From Calditrichota bacterium (GTDB lineage Bacteria; Calditrichota; Calditrichia; RBG-13-44-9; J042): 64,000 bases of DNA. Positions within the stretch are counted from its first letter, which is position 1. Each line of letters opens with the position of its first letter. The DNA lies in assembly GCA_013150955.1 (NCBI GenBank), contig JAADJD010000004.1:24284-88283 (forward strand), in the 5' to 3' direction. This document shows positions 1 to 8,935 of this stretch, piece after piece. A program made the position numbers and the translations under genes. The notes under the pieces were generated by a model. It saw only the letters and a program-made list of their open reading frames with translations. It was not told the origin of the DNA and did not search any database.

Positions 1-516
1 CGCCGCCAGGACGTCTTTTACTGCGTTTGTGGTTACCAGCATCTCAACTGCCCAATCGATTTTTGGATTTATTTCGATTTTATCCCTACGAGGGCAATGC
101 AAAAGTGATGTGTCTGAGGGTGCAACCTGTTGGGTACATCTCCTTCATTTTTCATGCGTTTTACTGGAAAAAACTTCCGGTTTGGCAATCCCTTTTACAT
201 TCCTCGATCCCTCTAACCCATTTACTTCAAAATTTTTTAAAACCAGCGCTGTTTTTTTAATATTCGAGAGCTTGGTGGAGAACTTTACGTTGTTTCCAAT
301 CAAATATCGGAAAAAAGATGGTTCACTTGATAAAAAACGGAATAATTGACCGGAATGGCAAGCCACAGGCGGTTTTTATTTCGGAAAACGAAACCGGTTG
401 AAATGGCGCCAAATTTCGATCCCACCCGGAGGATATCTTTCTTCCATTCCTCACGAACGAAACGTTAGACCACGAACGGTGCGAATTCATCCGAAAGATA
501 TCAACAATCAGTTAAT
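1..516. other. Gene-poor left edge, no gene recognised
   Basis: No open frame here looks like a real protein. The longest frames lack a ribosome binding site and resemble no family I know. One short frame at 318-401 (28 codons, starting MVHLIKNGIIDRNGKPQAVF) faintly resembles the N-terminus of small antitoxin-like proteins and stops abruptly, so it may be a gene remnant; this is a guess. The stretch is AT-rich compared with the neighbouring genes. Confidence 0.4.
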
Positions 517-682
517 CCCCAATAATGTATTAAACCGCGAATCACGCTGATTAAACCAAGATATATCCACAAAATTGCGAATGAACCTTGAAACGAATTT
601 TCGTCCAGGTCTAATCCAACGCATTCTATTAGTTTTATTTGCGTTCATTCGTGTAATTCGTAGGCTAATACATAAGCTGGGA
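517..682 (-). repeat. Interspersed inverted-arm repeat, copy R1
   Basis: The ends form an imperfect inverted repeat: the left arm has the core TAAACCGCGAATCACG and the right arm TTCGTGTAATTCGTAGGC. The roughly 70-bp centre, including AAACGAATTTTCGTCCAG, is the reverse complement of the centre of the copy at 11061-11232, so this copy lies in the opposite orientation. It contains no gene. Other full copies lie at 8936, 11061, 15224, 18461 and 57376. Confidence 0.85.
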
Positions 683-780
683 GTATTTATTTAAGAACCG
701 GTATGTTTTTTCTTCGGTAATATCGTCTTTTAAAAATTCACCCGTTGTGCTGATTCAGGATAAAGCACGTATTTAGAAAA

Positions 781-936
781 AAACCGTTAAAACAGTTAAG
801 AATCAATCGGTTACATCATCTATTCTCCTGGCTGAAGCCAGGAGTTAATGGAAATTATCATTCATTAACACCCAGATTTATCTGGGTGGACAACACCTAT
901 AGTAACAATAAATTATAAGAACCGTTTTAACGGTTT
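781..936. repeat. REP-like composite element with two hairpins
   Basis: The outer ends are inverted repeats: AAACCGTTAAAACAGTTA at 781-798 matches the reverse complement of 919-936 at 16 of 18 positions. Inside are two perfect hairpins. At 825-844 CTCCTGGCT pairs with AGCCAGGAG around a 2-nt loop, and at 869-888 CACCCAGAT pairs with ATCTGGGTG. This resembles the paired-hairpin REP/BIME-type elements dispersed by REP-associated transposases in other bacteria, but no transposase is present here. Confidence 0.6.
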
Positions 937-960
937 GGGTTGTCTAATTCGCACAGCGGG

Positions 961-1018
961 TTAATTTTATTTGTGTTCATTCGTGTAATTCGTAGGCTAA
1001 TGCATAATCTGGGTTAAA
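961..1018. repeat. Solo half-arm of the interspersed repeat
   Basis: This is a single arm (TTTATTTGTGTTCATTCGTG, then TAATTCGTAGGCTAATGCAT) of the family found complete at 517-682 and elsewhere. The opposite arm and centre are missing. It shows that half units exist alone, which bears on the nested copies at 18411 and 57304. Confidence 0.75.
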
Positions 1019-1020
1019 CA

Positions 1021-1058
1021 GAAAAAAACGATTGCTGCGGGAACGCATCCCGCAGCAA
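1021..1058 (-). terminator. Rho-independent terminator of the DUF5916 gene
   Basis: On the minus strand an 11-bp perfect stem (TTGCTGCGGGA with TCCCGCAGCAA, 1032-1058) closes a 5-nt loop and is followed by a run of seven T residues. It lies about 55 bp past the stop codon of the minus-strand gene ending at 1113, the expected place for its terminator. Confidence 0.9.
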
Positions 1059-1112
1059 CCGGTCGTCAGGAGGAGGGGTTTGGGGTAGGACACTCAAAGT
1101 GCTGGCAACGTT

Positions 1113-3758
1113 TTAAACGGGGAACCAGTAACTGATTTTAAGCAGAAACACGTTGTCCGGATACACGCGGAAGAGTCCCCGGAAATCGTCGGCACCGGAA
1201 AATCGTCCGCCGGGCAAAATGCCGGTTCGATCCTGTGACCACACCAGATACAAAATGGATCCTGGCACGTATTCCCAGCGGATAACCAGGTTGGATCGAA
1301 ATTCCCGAAAGTTAAAGTCCGGATCCCAGAACGCATAGTCCGTTTCTCCGTCCCGGTTTTCATCCACTTCATATCGCTGACGATCGGAATTGTAGCGAAG
1401 TTCCCTGTCGCTGAAAATGTGGAATCGGTCTGTATAGCGGAGGGCACGGGGCTGCGTGATGCGCCGGAGATGCGAATATTTCCCGGCAGACACGAAGGGT
1501 TGCCCGTAATACTGAATGGACAGATTGGGCGTCAGGCTCAGGTTAAATCGAAGTACCACTCCCAGCGTGTGCTGTTCGATGCGACCAAAAATGTAGCGGG
1601 GTTCTCCCTGAAAAGAAGAGGTGGTAATGTATTGCAAGTCGTTTCGATTGTAGCTGTAGAACGGGCGCAGGCGGATTTGCAGAAGCGATGAGGGTCGCCA
1701 GGTTAAACGCAGCCGGTAACTTTTCCGAAATGATGGGTGGCCTCGTCCCATGGCCAGGCTGCCCCCCAGGCTTAAATACAGTTTTTTTCGATTGTCTGTG
1801 GAAAGGCGATACCAGATGTTGTACCAGCCAGGGAGAATCATGGCCGGCCCGCCCCGAAGTTCCGTGGTGGAAAGGGCTGGTTGTTCAAGACTGATACCCC
1901 CGCCAATGCTCCAGAGATTGGTGAATTGAACCCAGGCATTGATGTTGCCCCCGGAAAGCAACTTTTCTCCGCCAAAGTCCCAGCCGTTCCATTGATTGAC
2001 ATTGATGTTGAAGTTTCGGAAAATGGAAACGGGTGTCCACCACTGGTAGCCAATCCAGAAAAATTGAAGAATCTGGTCGGCTTTGCGCAGGTAGCCCATG
2101 TCGTTCAGCTCCAGGCCGGGCGATCGCCAGACGGTGCCGCTGACGATCCGCCAGTGGCCGCCCCCCACTTTCCCGAATATCAGGGCGCCACCGTGTCCGT
2201 TCATCAACGTGGCAGTGGAATCCAGCTTAAGGTGCGACGCATCCGGCCGCTGGAAGTAATGCGCCGATGACGTCTGGATTTTCAGGATGGCTCGCGGATC
2301 CCCGATCACCTGGCTGAAGGCGGTTTTCATGCTGAAAATCAGGGTGCGATTCTTCCAGAATTTCGTGATGTCCAGGCCGCCGGCATAAGCGCTTCGGGTG
2401 AGAAACTTCAGGTGATCTGCCGTCAGGCGCCGATGCATGGCGGTGACAATGCCACCAATAATGAAGTTGCCCTGATCGTAATCCTTTTGAAGCCTGCCCA
2501 GAAAATAATTGGTGAGTGGCTCCACCAGCACTTTTCTGCGACGGCCGGCAGAATCAATTTCCGCATATTCGGCAGCGGTGACGGCCTCCAGCACTCCCAC
2601 CGAAAGCCCGGTCTCGGTCTTCCCGGTGACCTTCAGAGCAGTCAGAATAGAAGTGTTATCCGGTTGGTTAACGTACTCCCCGGCACGGGTTGGGGGGTAA
2701 TACTGGGGCGGTCGACCGATGCGGCGAGAATAGAACAGGCCTTCGCGGGAAAATGGCCCATCCCCAAATCCCAGGGGAAATTCCAGAATGTTTTTCCCTT
2801 CGATGAAGAAGGGACGTTTTTCTTCGTAAAATGTCTCGAATGCCGTCAGGTTCACCACCGAGGGGTCGGCTTCCACCTGGCCAAAGTCGGGATTCAACGT
2901 AAAATCCAGATTCATATTGCTGGTTAACCCGATTTTCCCATCCAGGCCCCCGGACATGCTGCCGATGCGTCCGGGAGCAAATGGATTGCTCGGTTCTTTC
3001 AGGAAGGTGTGCATTTTGCTGAGGGCATAGGGGTACAACTCGATCCGGCGTCGGGGTTGAACCCCCTTTAATCCGTGCAGCTCCCCGAAATAGGGGATGG
3101 GAATGGACGCATCCTGTGGGATGAATGACCAGGCGGAGAGCTCGTTCTCCCGGTACAACAGCCGGAACACATTCAGTCCCCAGATTTGTTCCGGCCTGTT
3201 GCTGAATCGTAGCTGGCTGAACGGGATTTTCATCTCCGCCGTCCAGCCAGAATCGTCCACCGTAACCACGGCTTCCCACACCGGATCCCAGGAATCGTCC
3301 TTGCGGGTGCCGCCATCTGACCATACCTCATCCATACGAACACCCGCCGCATTCACCCCAAAGAAAAATGCCGTTCGCTGATCAAAATAGGTGTCCAGGC
3401 AGATGGCCACCATGTCGGAATTATCCCCTTCGTCCCGGCGGGTCACCTGTCCCACAATTTGCTCTGCCTGACGATCCCGTGCCCGGATGAGCACGTACAG
3501 GTTTTTGGCATCGTAGACAATCTTGAAAAAGGTGTCTTCTGTTGGTGGAGCGTTCTCGTTAGGTTGCATTTGAGTAAATTCGTGACCGGAAGGGGCTTTT
3601 TGCCAGATGGGATCATCCATTTTTCCATCGATGATGGGTGGATGCGGGTTGGTGGGGATGGCCTGGTAAATTTTTTTTGTTGTAGCGGAATCGGCGAAAA
3701 GGATGGAGAACATCAAACTGCAGGTAAGGACGGTTTGGTAAAAGAACGGTCGCATCAT
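1113..3758 (-). CDS. DUF5916 outer-membrane-type protein with CBM9-like N-terminal domain
   Basis: About 881 residues. A signal peptide (MMRPFFYQTVLTCSLMFSIL) is followed by a carbohydrate-binding family 9-like (DOMON-type) domain at roughly residues 35-230, with PPIIDGKMDDPIWQKA typical of its start. The rest is DUF5916, rich in aromatic alternating strands and ending in KISYWFPV, a terminal aromatic residue pattern seen in outer-membrane beta-barrels. I chose the ATG at 3758 because GGGAGG lies just upstream; the next ATG, one codon on, is equally good, and an ATG at 3773 is poorer. The gene stands alone, is divergent from the asparaginase and ends at a strong terminator. Substrate unknown; DUF5916 proteins are common in FCB bacteria. 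Confidence 0.9.
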   Translation of the reverse strand: MMRPFFYQTVLTCSLMFSILFADSATTKKIYQAIPTNPHPPIIDGKMDDPIWQKAPSGHEFTQMQPNENAPPTEDTFFKIVYDAKNLYVLIRARDRQAEQIVGQVTRRDEGDNSDMVAICLDTYFDQRTAFFFGVNAAGVRMDEVWSDGGTRKDDSWDPVWEAVVTVDDSGWTAEMKIPFSQLRFSNRPEQIWGLNVFRLLYRENELSAWSFIPQDASIPIPYFGELHGLKGVQPRRRIELYPYALSKMHTFLKEPSNPFAPGRIGSMSGGLDGKIGLTSNMNLDFTLNPDFGQVEADPSVVNLTAFETFYEEKRPFFIEGKNILEFPLGFGDGPFSREGLFYSRRIGRPPQYYPPTRAGEYVNQPDNTSILTALKVTGKTETGLSVGVLEAVTAAEYAEIDSAGRRRKVLVEPLTNYFLGRLQKDYDQGNFIIGGIVTAMHRRLTADHLKFLTRSAYAGGLDITKFWKNRTLIFSMKTAFSQVIGDPRAILKIQTSSAHYFQRPDASHLKLDSTATLMNGHGGALIFGKVGGGHWRIVSGTVWRSPGLELNDMGYLRKADQILQFFWIGYQWWTPVSIFRNFNINVNQWNGWDFGGEKLLSGGNINAWVQFTNLWSIGGGISLEQPALSTTELRGGPAMILPGWYNIWYRLSTDNRKKLYLSLGGSLAMGRGHPSFRKSYRLRLTWRPSSLLQIRLRPFYSYNRNDLQYITTSSFQGEPRYIFGRIEQHTLGVVLRFNLSLTPNLSIQYYGQPFVSAGKYSHLRRITQPRALRYTDRFHIFSDRELRYNSDRQRYEVDENRDGETDYAFWDPDFNFREFRSNLVIRWEYVPGSILYLVWSQDRTGILPGGRFSGADDFRGLFRVYPDNVFLLKISYWFPV

Positions 3759-3885
3759 AAACCTCCCTTTCATACCCTGACCTGAACAGTGCCTACGAGA
3801 ATTGAAAGGTGGTGTTCCAGACGAATTGAATTTCCCGGAAAAGGAGTGCTTGTTTTTTCGGTGCAGTGGCGTTTATTTTTAGTCT

Positions 3886-4899
3886 ATGGGTTCACGTAAG
3901 CGCATTTTGATTATTCACACGGGTGGGACGTTCGGGATGGTACCCATGCCGCTTTCCCTCGTGCTGGTGCCGGATCAGGTGGCGGCTCACATCCTGACCC
4001 ACGTCCCGGAGCTGGAGAAACTGGCGCGCATCGACTTTCAGTGTGCCTTTAACCTGGACAGTGCGGACATCCAGATTCCCCACTGGCAGCAACTGGCTCG
4101 CATCGTTGCCGATCATCTGGATGCTTACGATGGGTTTGTGATCATTCACGGAACCGATTCCATGGTGTACACCGCCGCGGCCCTGTCGTTTATGCTGCGT
4201 CAGTTGCCCAAACCGGTGATCCTGACCGGATCTCAGCGGCCCCTGGCCGAAATTCGAAGCGATGCGCGTATGAATCTGATCAATTCCGTGGAACTGGCCA
4301 CCTATCCCATTCCCGAAGTGGCCATCTTCTTTGGCACCCGTTTGTATCGAGGCAATCGCACGGTGAAGTATTCCAGTATCCATTACAACGCATTTGAAAG
4401 CCCCAACTTTCCTCCGCTGGCGGAGGTGGGGATCGATATTCGGGTTTACGATCGGCATTTACAGCGCAAGGGCGAATTTGAGTTGAGGGAGGCCTTCTGT
4501 GATCAGGTGCTGGCGATTCGCTTCTTTCCGGGGTTACGCCCGGATTACCTGCAATTCCTGACGGATTTACCGGTAAAGGCGGTGGTTCTGGAGGCGCTGG
4601 GACTGGGCAATGTGGCAGTAAAGGCACAGTCGCTGGTACCGCTGGTGCGGGCTTTAAGGGAGGCGGGAAAATGGGTGGTGGTGACTTCCCAGAGCCGTCA
4701 CGGCGGGGTGGATCTCAGCCGATACGAAAATGGGGTGATGCTCCAGCAGGCGGGGGCACTGGGTGCCGGCGACATGACCACCGAAGCCACCATTGTAAAA
4801 TTAATGCATCTATTGGGTCAGAAGGATTATGATGTTCAGCAAATTCCGGAAATGCTACACAAGAGCCTGGCGGGGGAGATTTCCAGCAAAGAAAAATAA
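3886..4899 (+). CDS. ansA: Type I L-asparaginase (cytoplasmic type)
   Basis: A 337-residue enzyme that hydrolyses asparagine to aspartate and ammonia. Both signature motifs are present: HTGGTFGM (nucleophile Thr12) near the N-terminus and HGTDSM (Thr90, Asp91), plus the downstream RSDARMN segment. There is no signal peptide, and length and motifs match the cytoplasmic type I group rather than secreted type II. No clear Shine-Dalgarno sequence precedes the ATG, so translation may be weak or start differently. It is divergent from the DUF5916 gene across 127 bp. Some archaeal-type GatD subunits share this fold, but no partner subunit is nearby. Confidence 0.93.
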   Translation: MGSRKRILIIHTGGTFGMVPMPLSLVLVPDQVAAHILTHVPELEKLARIDFQCAFNLDSADIQIPHWQQLARIVADHLDAYDGFVIIHGTDSMVYTAAALSFMLRQLPKPVILTGSQRPLAEIRSDARMNLINSVELATYPIPEVAIFFGTRLYRGNRTVKYSSIHYNAFESPNFPPLAEVGIDIRVYDRHLQRKGEFELREAFCDQVLAIRFFPGLRPDYLQFLTDLPVKAVVLEALGLGNVAVKAQSLVPLVRALREAGKWVVVTSQSRHGGVDLSRYENGVMLQQAGALGAGDMTTEATIVKLMHLLGQKDYDVQQIPEMLHKSLAGEISSKEK

Positions 4900-4908
4900 G
4901 CGTTTTAA

Positions 4909-4937
4909 TTGACAAAGTGTTTTATTCAACGTTTTAT
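4909..4937 (+). promoter_or_regulatory. Putative sigma-70-type promoter
   Basis: TTGACA at 4909-4914, a 17-bp spacer and TTTTAT at 4932-4937 lie in AT-rich DNA about 150 bp upstream of the small membrane protein gene. The -35 element matches the consensus exactly; the -10 element matches it at 4 of 6 positions. Called by eye. Confidence 0.45.
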
Positions 4938-5085
4938 GGGCGATTGCAGATTATAAATTTCCAGCCTAACTCGTTTAGAGCAAATTTGTTACAAAATATG
5001 TTTGATTTTTTCCCTCAAAAAATGTATCATTAATTCGAGATTGGTCAATTTAATCCATTCAGGTCAATTAAAAAAGGAGGGTGTA

Positions 5086-5526
5086 ATGGGTAAACGTATG
5101 GGATACCGTGTATTTGTGGGGATACTGGCACTGGTTCTGTCCATTTCCCTGGTCGGGATGCCGCTTGTGTCCAATGTGGTGGCTGCGAATGCCTTACCAC
5201 AGATGGATACCCAGCAGGCATGTGCCGATGCGGAAGCTCAGGCGATAAACGATATCAGCGGGACCACCTGGTTTCTAATCGGCTGTATTATTGGAGTCCT
5301 GGGGTATCTTGTGGCCATTGCGGTCGAGACCAATCCACCGGCTTCGGCACTGGTGGGACAATCTCCAGAATATGTGGCGGCCTACACAGATTGTTATAAG
5401 AGAAAGGCCAAAGAAATTAAAAGTAAAAATGCCCTTTATGGGTGCCTGGCTGGTACCGGTGCATCCTGTCTGTTTTACCTGTTGTTAGCTGCAGCAGCGG
5501 GATCGGCCGCTGAAACGACTTATTAA
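5086..5526 (+). CDS. Small cysteine-containing membrane protein, unknown function
   Basis: A 146-residue protein starting at an ATG preceded by AGGAGGG with good spacing. It has a signal-peptide-like N-terminus (VFVGILALVLSISLVGMPLV), a membrane segment at about residues 65-83 (WFLIGCIIGVLGYLVAIAV) and a second hydrophobic stretch near the C-terminus (LFYLLLAAAAGSAA). Cysteines at several sites, including CADAE, DCYKRK, GCLAG and ASC, could form disulfides. I do not recognise the family. It probably has its own promoter upstream and a terminator directly downstream, so it looks like a single-gene transcript. Confidence 0.8.
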   Translation: MGKRMGYRVFVGILALVLSISLVGMPLVSNVVAANALPQMDTQQACADAEAQAINDISGTTWFLIGCIIGVLGYLVAIAVETNPPASALVGQSPEYVAAYTDCYKRKAKEIKSKNALYGCLAGTGASCLFYLLLAAAAGSAAETTY

Positions 5527-5556
5527 GAATCAGGCAAATAACATCAATTGGTGTGC

Positions 5557-5615
5557 ATCAGGGTTGCCTGCATAAATCTTTCAAATTGTTTTGGCGGCAA
5601 CCCTGATTTAATTTT
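5557..5615 (+). terminator. Putative terminator after the small membrane protein
   Basis: A perfect 12-bp stem, ATCAGGGTTGCC (5557-5568) with GGCAACCCTGAT (5596-5607), is followed by TTAATTTT. The 27-nt loop is long for an intrinsic terminator, but stem strength, T-rich tail and position 30 bp after the stop codon support it. Confidence 0.65.
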
Positions 5616-5647
5616 GGGCGGTTACGAATACGGAAAGTGATCGACAG

Positions 5648-6388
5648 ATGGAATACTATCGCTGGCTTTTGATGTGGGTTGTCGTGGGGATGCTGGGAGT
5701 TGGAGGGAATGGATTCGGCCAATCGCTGGATTTTGCCTCTGTTTCGTCCCTGCCCTATCAAACCCTGCAGGGGAGCTTCCAGAAGGTCAATGATCGGGAT
5801 GGTCAGGTGGACTCCTCCAGTGGTACCTTCTATGTGAAAAAGATGGAATACATGTATCTGGAAGTAACCCATCCCATCCATCAAATCATGGTCATAGAGG
5901 GTAATGAAACCCTGATTTATTACCCCGATCGGAAGCTGGCCTTTCGGCTGAAAAGTAAAAATCCCGTTCTGATGCCATTTATTCCCCAGCTGATCGCCTC
6001 CCAGCGGGCGGACATTGGATTCGATAATCTGGGATTAAAACTGGAGAAACAGGAGTTTCAGGGGGACTCCCTGATTAGCTACTGGATTTCTCCGGATCCC
6101 GAAAAAAACATCGGGCGGTACCAGATGATCCAGGTGAACGATCTGCCCATTCAGATTTTCTATGTCTCCCCGGACAGCATGTTTGCCAGCAAAATTCTTT
6201 TTACTGCCTATCGGCAGGTGGATGATTTGATGTTGCCCCATCGTATTATCACCGAAAACGTTTCAGTAAAGGGCGTGACCATCGAAAGAATTTACCTGAC
6301 AGATTTGAAAAAGAACCTGCCACTACCACCGGAAATCGTGCAATTCGATTTGCCCGATGATGTCACCGTGGAAGAAAAGGAGTGGTAG
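5648..6388 (+). CDS. LolA-like outer-membrane lipoprotein carrier/sorting protein
   Basis: A 246-residue protein with an N-terminal signal sequence (LLMWVVVGMLGVGG) followed by a LolA/LppX-like half-barrel pattern: SLPYQTLQGSFQKV, a GTFYVKK strand, and PIHQIMVIEGNETLIYYPDR, typical of the family. LolA proteins shuttle lipoproteins across the periplasm from LolCDE to LolB; neither partner is in this window. The segment LKKNLPLPPEIVQFDLP near the end is typical of LolA-related proteins. It precedes YidD and two TPR/membrane proteins, a context of envelope biogenesis. A weak ribosome binding site precedes the ATG. Confidence 0.8.
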   Translation: MEYYRWLLMWVVVGMLGVGGNGFGQSLDFASVSSLPYQTLQGSFQKVNDRDGQVDSSSGTFYVKKMEYMYLEVTHPIHQIMVIEGNETLIYYPDRKLAFRLKSKNPVLMPFIPQLIASQRADIGFDNLGLKLEKQEFQGDSLISYWISPDPEKNIGRYQMIQVNDLPIQIFYVSPDSMFASKILFTAYRQVDDLMLPHRIITENVSVKGVTIERIYLTDLKKNLPLPPEIVQFDLPDDVTVEEKEW

Positions 6389-6531
6389 GCTGGTCGTACT
6401 GGATTCTGGCATGCGGCTAATAGAGTAGGTCACAATTTTTCCGGCACTGTGACGCAACGGTATGGCATGGGAGCTTGTAAAATTCATTGGTGGACAGGGC
6501 CAGGAGAAAAACCTTTCATGAGAGCTGCAGA

Positions 6532-7080
6532 ATGAAAGAAGGTTCTAAAGCACCCCGGAAAGAGAAATGGGCGATCGCCCAACGTAAAGAAGGACAGACG
6601 CAACCTGTGGAAATAAGATTACGCTGGGTTATTGGGTTGCTGCTGGTCTTTCTGATGGGGCAGCCGATGGAAGGCCAGACCGTGCGGCAGCTGTTTCAAC
6701 AAACCCTTCAGGAATTTCAGCAAGCACCAGAGGAGTCAATTGCGGCTTCAAAAACGGTGAACAACTTCTGGGAAAAGTCGGAACCCGCCCGATTGTTTCT
6801 GGGGGTGATCACTCTTTATCAAACATTCATTTCCTCGCAGGATGCGCCCGCCTGTAATTTTACACCCAGCTGTTCCCGATTTGGACAGGCGGCCCTATCA
6901 CGTGCCGGTGTGTGGAAGGGAATTCTGCTAACATCCGATCGGTTGCAGCGCTGTAATGGATTACCCGGCAGAGAGGGGTTTTATCCCATTGATCATGAAA
7001 CCCACCGTTTTTTTGATCCCATAGATGTGTATTTAACATTAACCCCGGCGAAGGATAAGGGTCACCATGAACATCGCTAA
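6532..7080 (+). CDS. yidD: YidD-domain protein, membrane protein insertion efficiency factor type
   Basis: The C-terminal half carries the YidD signature: YQTFISSQ, CNFTPSCSRFGQAAL, then RLQRCNG, with the family's conserved cysteines. YidD assists YidC-dependent insertion of inner-membrane proteins. Ordinary YidD is about 70-90 residues; this one has about 90 extra N-terminal residues, including a membrane segment (WVIGLLLVFLMG). The start is uncertain: I chose the ATG at 6532, but a GTG at 6607 just before the membrane segment, or a TTG at 6487, are possible. Its end overlaps the next gene by 14 bp, so the two are probably co-translated. YidD usually sits by rnpA/yidC; here it does not. Confidence 0.85.
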   Translation: MKEGSKAPRKEKWAIAQRKEGQTQPVEIRLRWVIGLLLVFLMGQPMEGQTVRQLFQQTLQEFQQAPEESIAASKTVNNFWEKSEPARLFLGVITLYQTFISSQDAPACNFTPSCSRFGQAALSRAGVWKGILLTSDRLQRCNGLPGREGFYPIDHETHRFFDPIDVYLTLTPAKDKGHHEHR

Positions 7081-7984
7081 GACGCTTGTGACGGGACTTG
7101 GATTGCTGACGGTTCTCACCCTTGCATTGATTGCCCAACCCGCGGATTCCACAGCCGCGCGTGCGTCAATTCAGGCGTACACCCCGGATGCTTTCTTGCG
7201 GTTTGGAACGTATCTGATGGAACAAAGGGATTACCGTCGCGCCGCAACAGAATTCGAACGCTATTTATTTTTACATGCGGATCAACCCCTGCCGCGCCTG
7301 CGCTATCGGGTGGGGTTGTGCTACTTCCGTTTGGGAGAACTGGATCGGGCCGGGCGGTATTTTGGGGAGGCATTCCAGCGGACAGAGGATTCAGGATTGC
7401 AGGATTCTCTGCGGTGGAGCCTGATTGCAGTGTATCTGCGCCAGGGGGGCAATTCTCGCGTTCTGGACTTGCTGGGGAATCCGGGATCGGTCCAAAAGGA
7501 TCCCGAACGGAGCGGACGATTTAGACTGTATCGAGCGTTGTATTTTCTTCAAATGGAAAATTGGTCGAAGGTGACGGCGGTGGTGAACGATCCCACCGCT
7601 GCATCTGCGGCAAAATATCAAACTGCTTTTAAACGGATCCGGCAACTGGCCGAACGGGGAGAACATCTGCCACACAAATCCCCGCTGAAAGCTGCGGTAT
7701 TGTCCGCAATAATTCCAGGAAGTGGAAAATTCTACGTGGGCCGCGAACAGGATGGGCTGTATGCATTATTCCTGATTGCTGGCAGTGCTTTCCTGAGCTA
7801 TCGTGGATACCGGAATCATGGTGTGGCGCATTTTCAGACCATCTTCTTCGGTTCCGCTGCCGGGATTCTGTATCTGGGGAACGTGTACGGCTCTGCCATT
7901 GCGGCAAAATTGTACAATCGCCAGGCGAAATTAAAATTAAGAGAGGAAATTGAGAGCGAGATTTATCGCTGGACTGATCTGTAG
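7067..7984 (+). CDS. TPR-repeat protein with C-terminal membrane domain (paralogue 1)
   Basis: A 305-residue protein with a signal sequence (LVTGLGLLTVLTLALIA), tetratricopeptide-like helices at about residues 40-190 (FGTYLMEQRDYRRAATEFER, YRVGLCYFRLGELDRAGRYF), then a C-terminal membrane domain starting KAAVLSAIIPGSGKFYVG. The PGxGxxYxG turn before hydrophobic helices resembles DUF5683/TM2-like membrane domains. AAGGGTCACC precedes the ATG. It overlaps yidD upstream and the next gene by 35 bp. The following gene has the same architecture, so the two arose by duplication. Function unknown; an envelope scaffold or assembly role is inferred from context. Confidence 0.82.
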   Translation: MNIAKTLVTGLGLLTVLTLALIAQPADSTAARASIQAYTPDAFLRFGTYLMEQRDYRRAATEFERYLFLHADQPLPRLRYRVGLCYFRLGELDRAGRYFGEAFQRTEDSGLQDSLRWSLIAVYLRQGGNSRVLDLLGNPGSVQKDPERSGRFRLYRALYFLQMENWSKVTAVVNDPTAASAAKYQTAFKRIRQLAERGEHLPHKSPLKAAVLSAIIPGSGKFYVGREQDGLYALFLIAGSAFLSYRGYRNHGVAHFQTIFFGSAAGILYLGNVYGSAIAAKLYNRQAKLKLREEIESEIYRWTDL

Positions 7985-8897
7985 CCTGTTTTTCGTGATC
8001 AGTGGCGCTGGATGGGTAACAGCCTCAGAGGATCGACGGTTACTGGAGGTGGGAGATCAATTTTTCCGCAGCGAGAATTATGCTGCCGCCATTACCGAAT
8101 ATCAGCGCCTGCTATTTTTCTGGCCGAAGACACCCTACCGACCATACGTGTATTATCGCATGGGGAAGGCCTATCAGCAGCTGGGAAACGATCGATTTGC
8201 GATTTCTTTTTTAAAACGGGGATTAATGCTTGCCTCTTCAAGGCCTTTGAAATGGCGGTTGCGATTTCATCTGGCCTGGGCATTTCTGGAGGCGGAAAAG
8301 TATGATCTGGCAGTTCTGGAATTTTTTAAAATCGAGACTGGCAGCGGGGACGAAGCGCTTCGGAAGGCAGCGCGATTGTTTCGGGGACTGGTCTACGTGC
8401 ACCAGCATAACTGGTCGGAAGCGAAGAAGGTTTTTACCGCACTGCAGGTGGAGCGTTCCTGTGCTGCCGATAGCATGGTTCTGATCACAATCGGGCATTT
8501 ATTAAACCGGTTGATCGAAAAGCCGCAGGTGAAGAATCCCAGGACTGCAAAGTGGTTGTCCACCTTTTTACCGGGTGCCGGTCAATGGTATAGTGGTCAT
8601 TTTTTTATGGCAGTGGATGCGCTGGCACTGAACGGAACCAACACTTATTTAATGTGGCGCAGTCTGGTCAGCCGAAATTATGTGGATCTGGGGCTGACGT
8701 TTACCCTGCTCTGGTGGCGGTATTATCAGGGGAATCGGTTCCGGGCGGAACAGCTGGCCCGGAAGACCAATCAAGAATATCAGCTGGCCATGACCCAACA
8801 ACTGTTTCAGGCCATCCAGCAATTAACCGATTGTGTGCCTACCGTGCCGCTGGATTTGCAACTGGCAGATTTTCTTGAAGATGTATCCAGCCGCTAA
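7950..8897 (+). CDS. TPR-repeat protein with C-terminal membrane domain (paralogue 2)
   Basis: A 315-residue paralogue of the preceding protein: signal sequence (FIAGLICSLFFVISGAG), TPR-like helices (VGDQFFRSENYAAAITEYQR, YYRMGKAYQQLGNDRFAISF), then the membrane domain with KWLSTFLPGAGQWYSG matching the PGSGKFYVG turn of its neighbour. It starts at a TTG preceded by GAGAGGAAA, and its first 35 bp overlap the end of the previous gene, so expression is probably coupled. The two proteins could form a heteromer; that is inference. Confidence 0.8.
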   Translation: MRARFIAGLICSLFFVISGAGWVTASEDRRLLEVGDQFFRSENYAAAITEYQRLLFFWPKTPYRPYVYYRMGKAYQQLGNDRFAISFLKRGLMLASSRPLKWRLRFHLAWAFLEAEKYDLAVLEFFKIETGSGDEALRKAARLFRGLVYVHQHNWSEAKKVFTALQVERSCAADSMVLITIGHLLNRLIEKPQVKNPRTAKWLSTFLPGAGQWYSGHFFMAVDALALNGTNTYLMWRSLVSRNYVDLGLTFTLLWWRYYQGNRFRAEQLARKTNQEYQLAMTQQLFQAIQQLTDCVPTVPLDLQLADFLEDVSSR

Positions 8898-8935
8898 CCA
8901 AAATCCAGAATCTGAAGGGATGGATCGGCCCTTAC

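Noticed and set aside
27-349. Open frames at the left edge on both strands
   Set aside because: No ribosome binding site, no recognisable motif, and odd composition; I cannot support a gene.
517-682. CRISPR array from the repeated ACGAAT phrases
   Set aside because: Units are dispersed singly between genes, with conserved rather than unique centres, and no cas genes are present.
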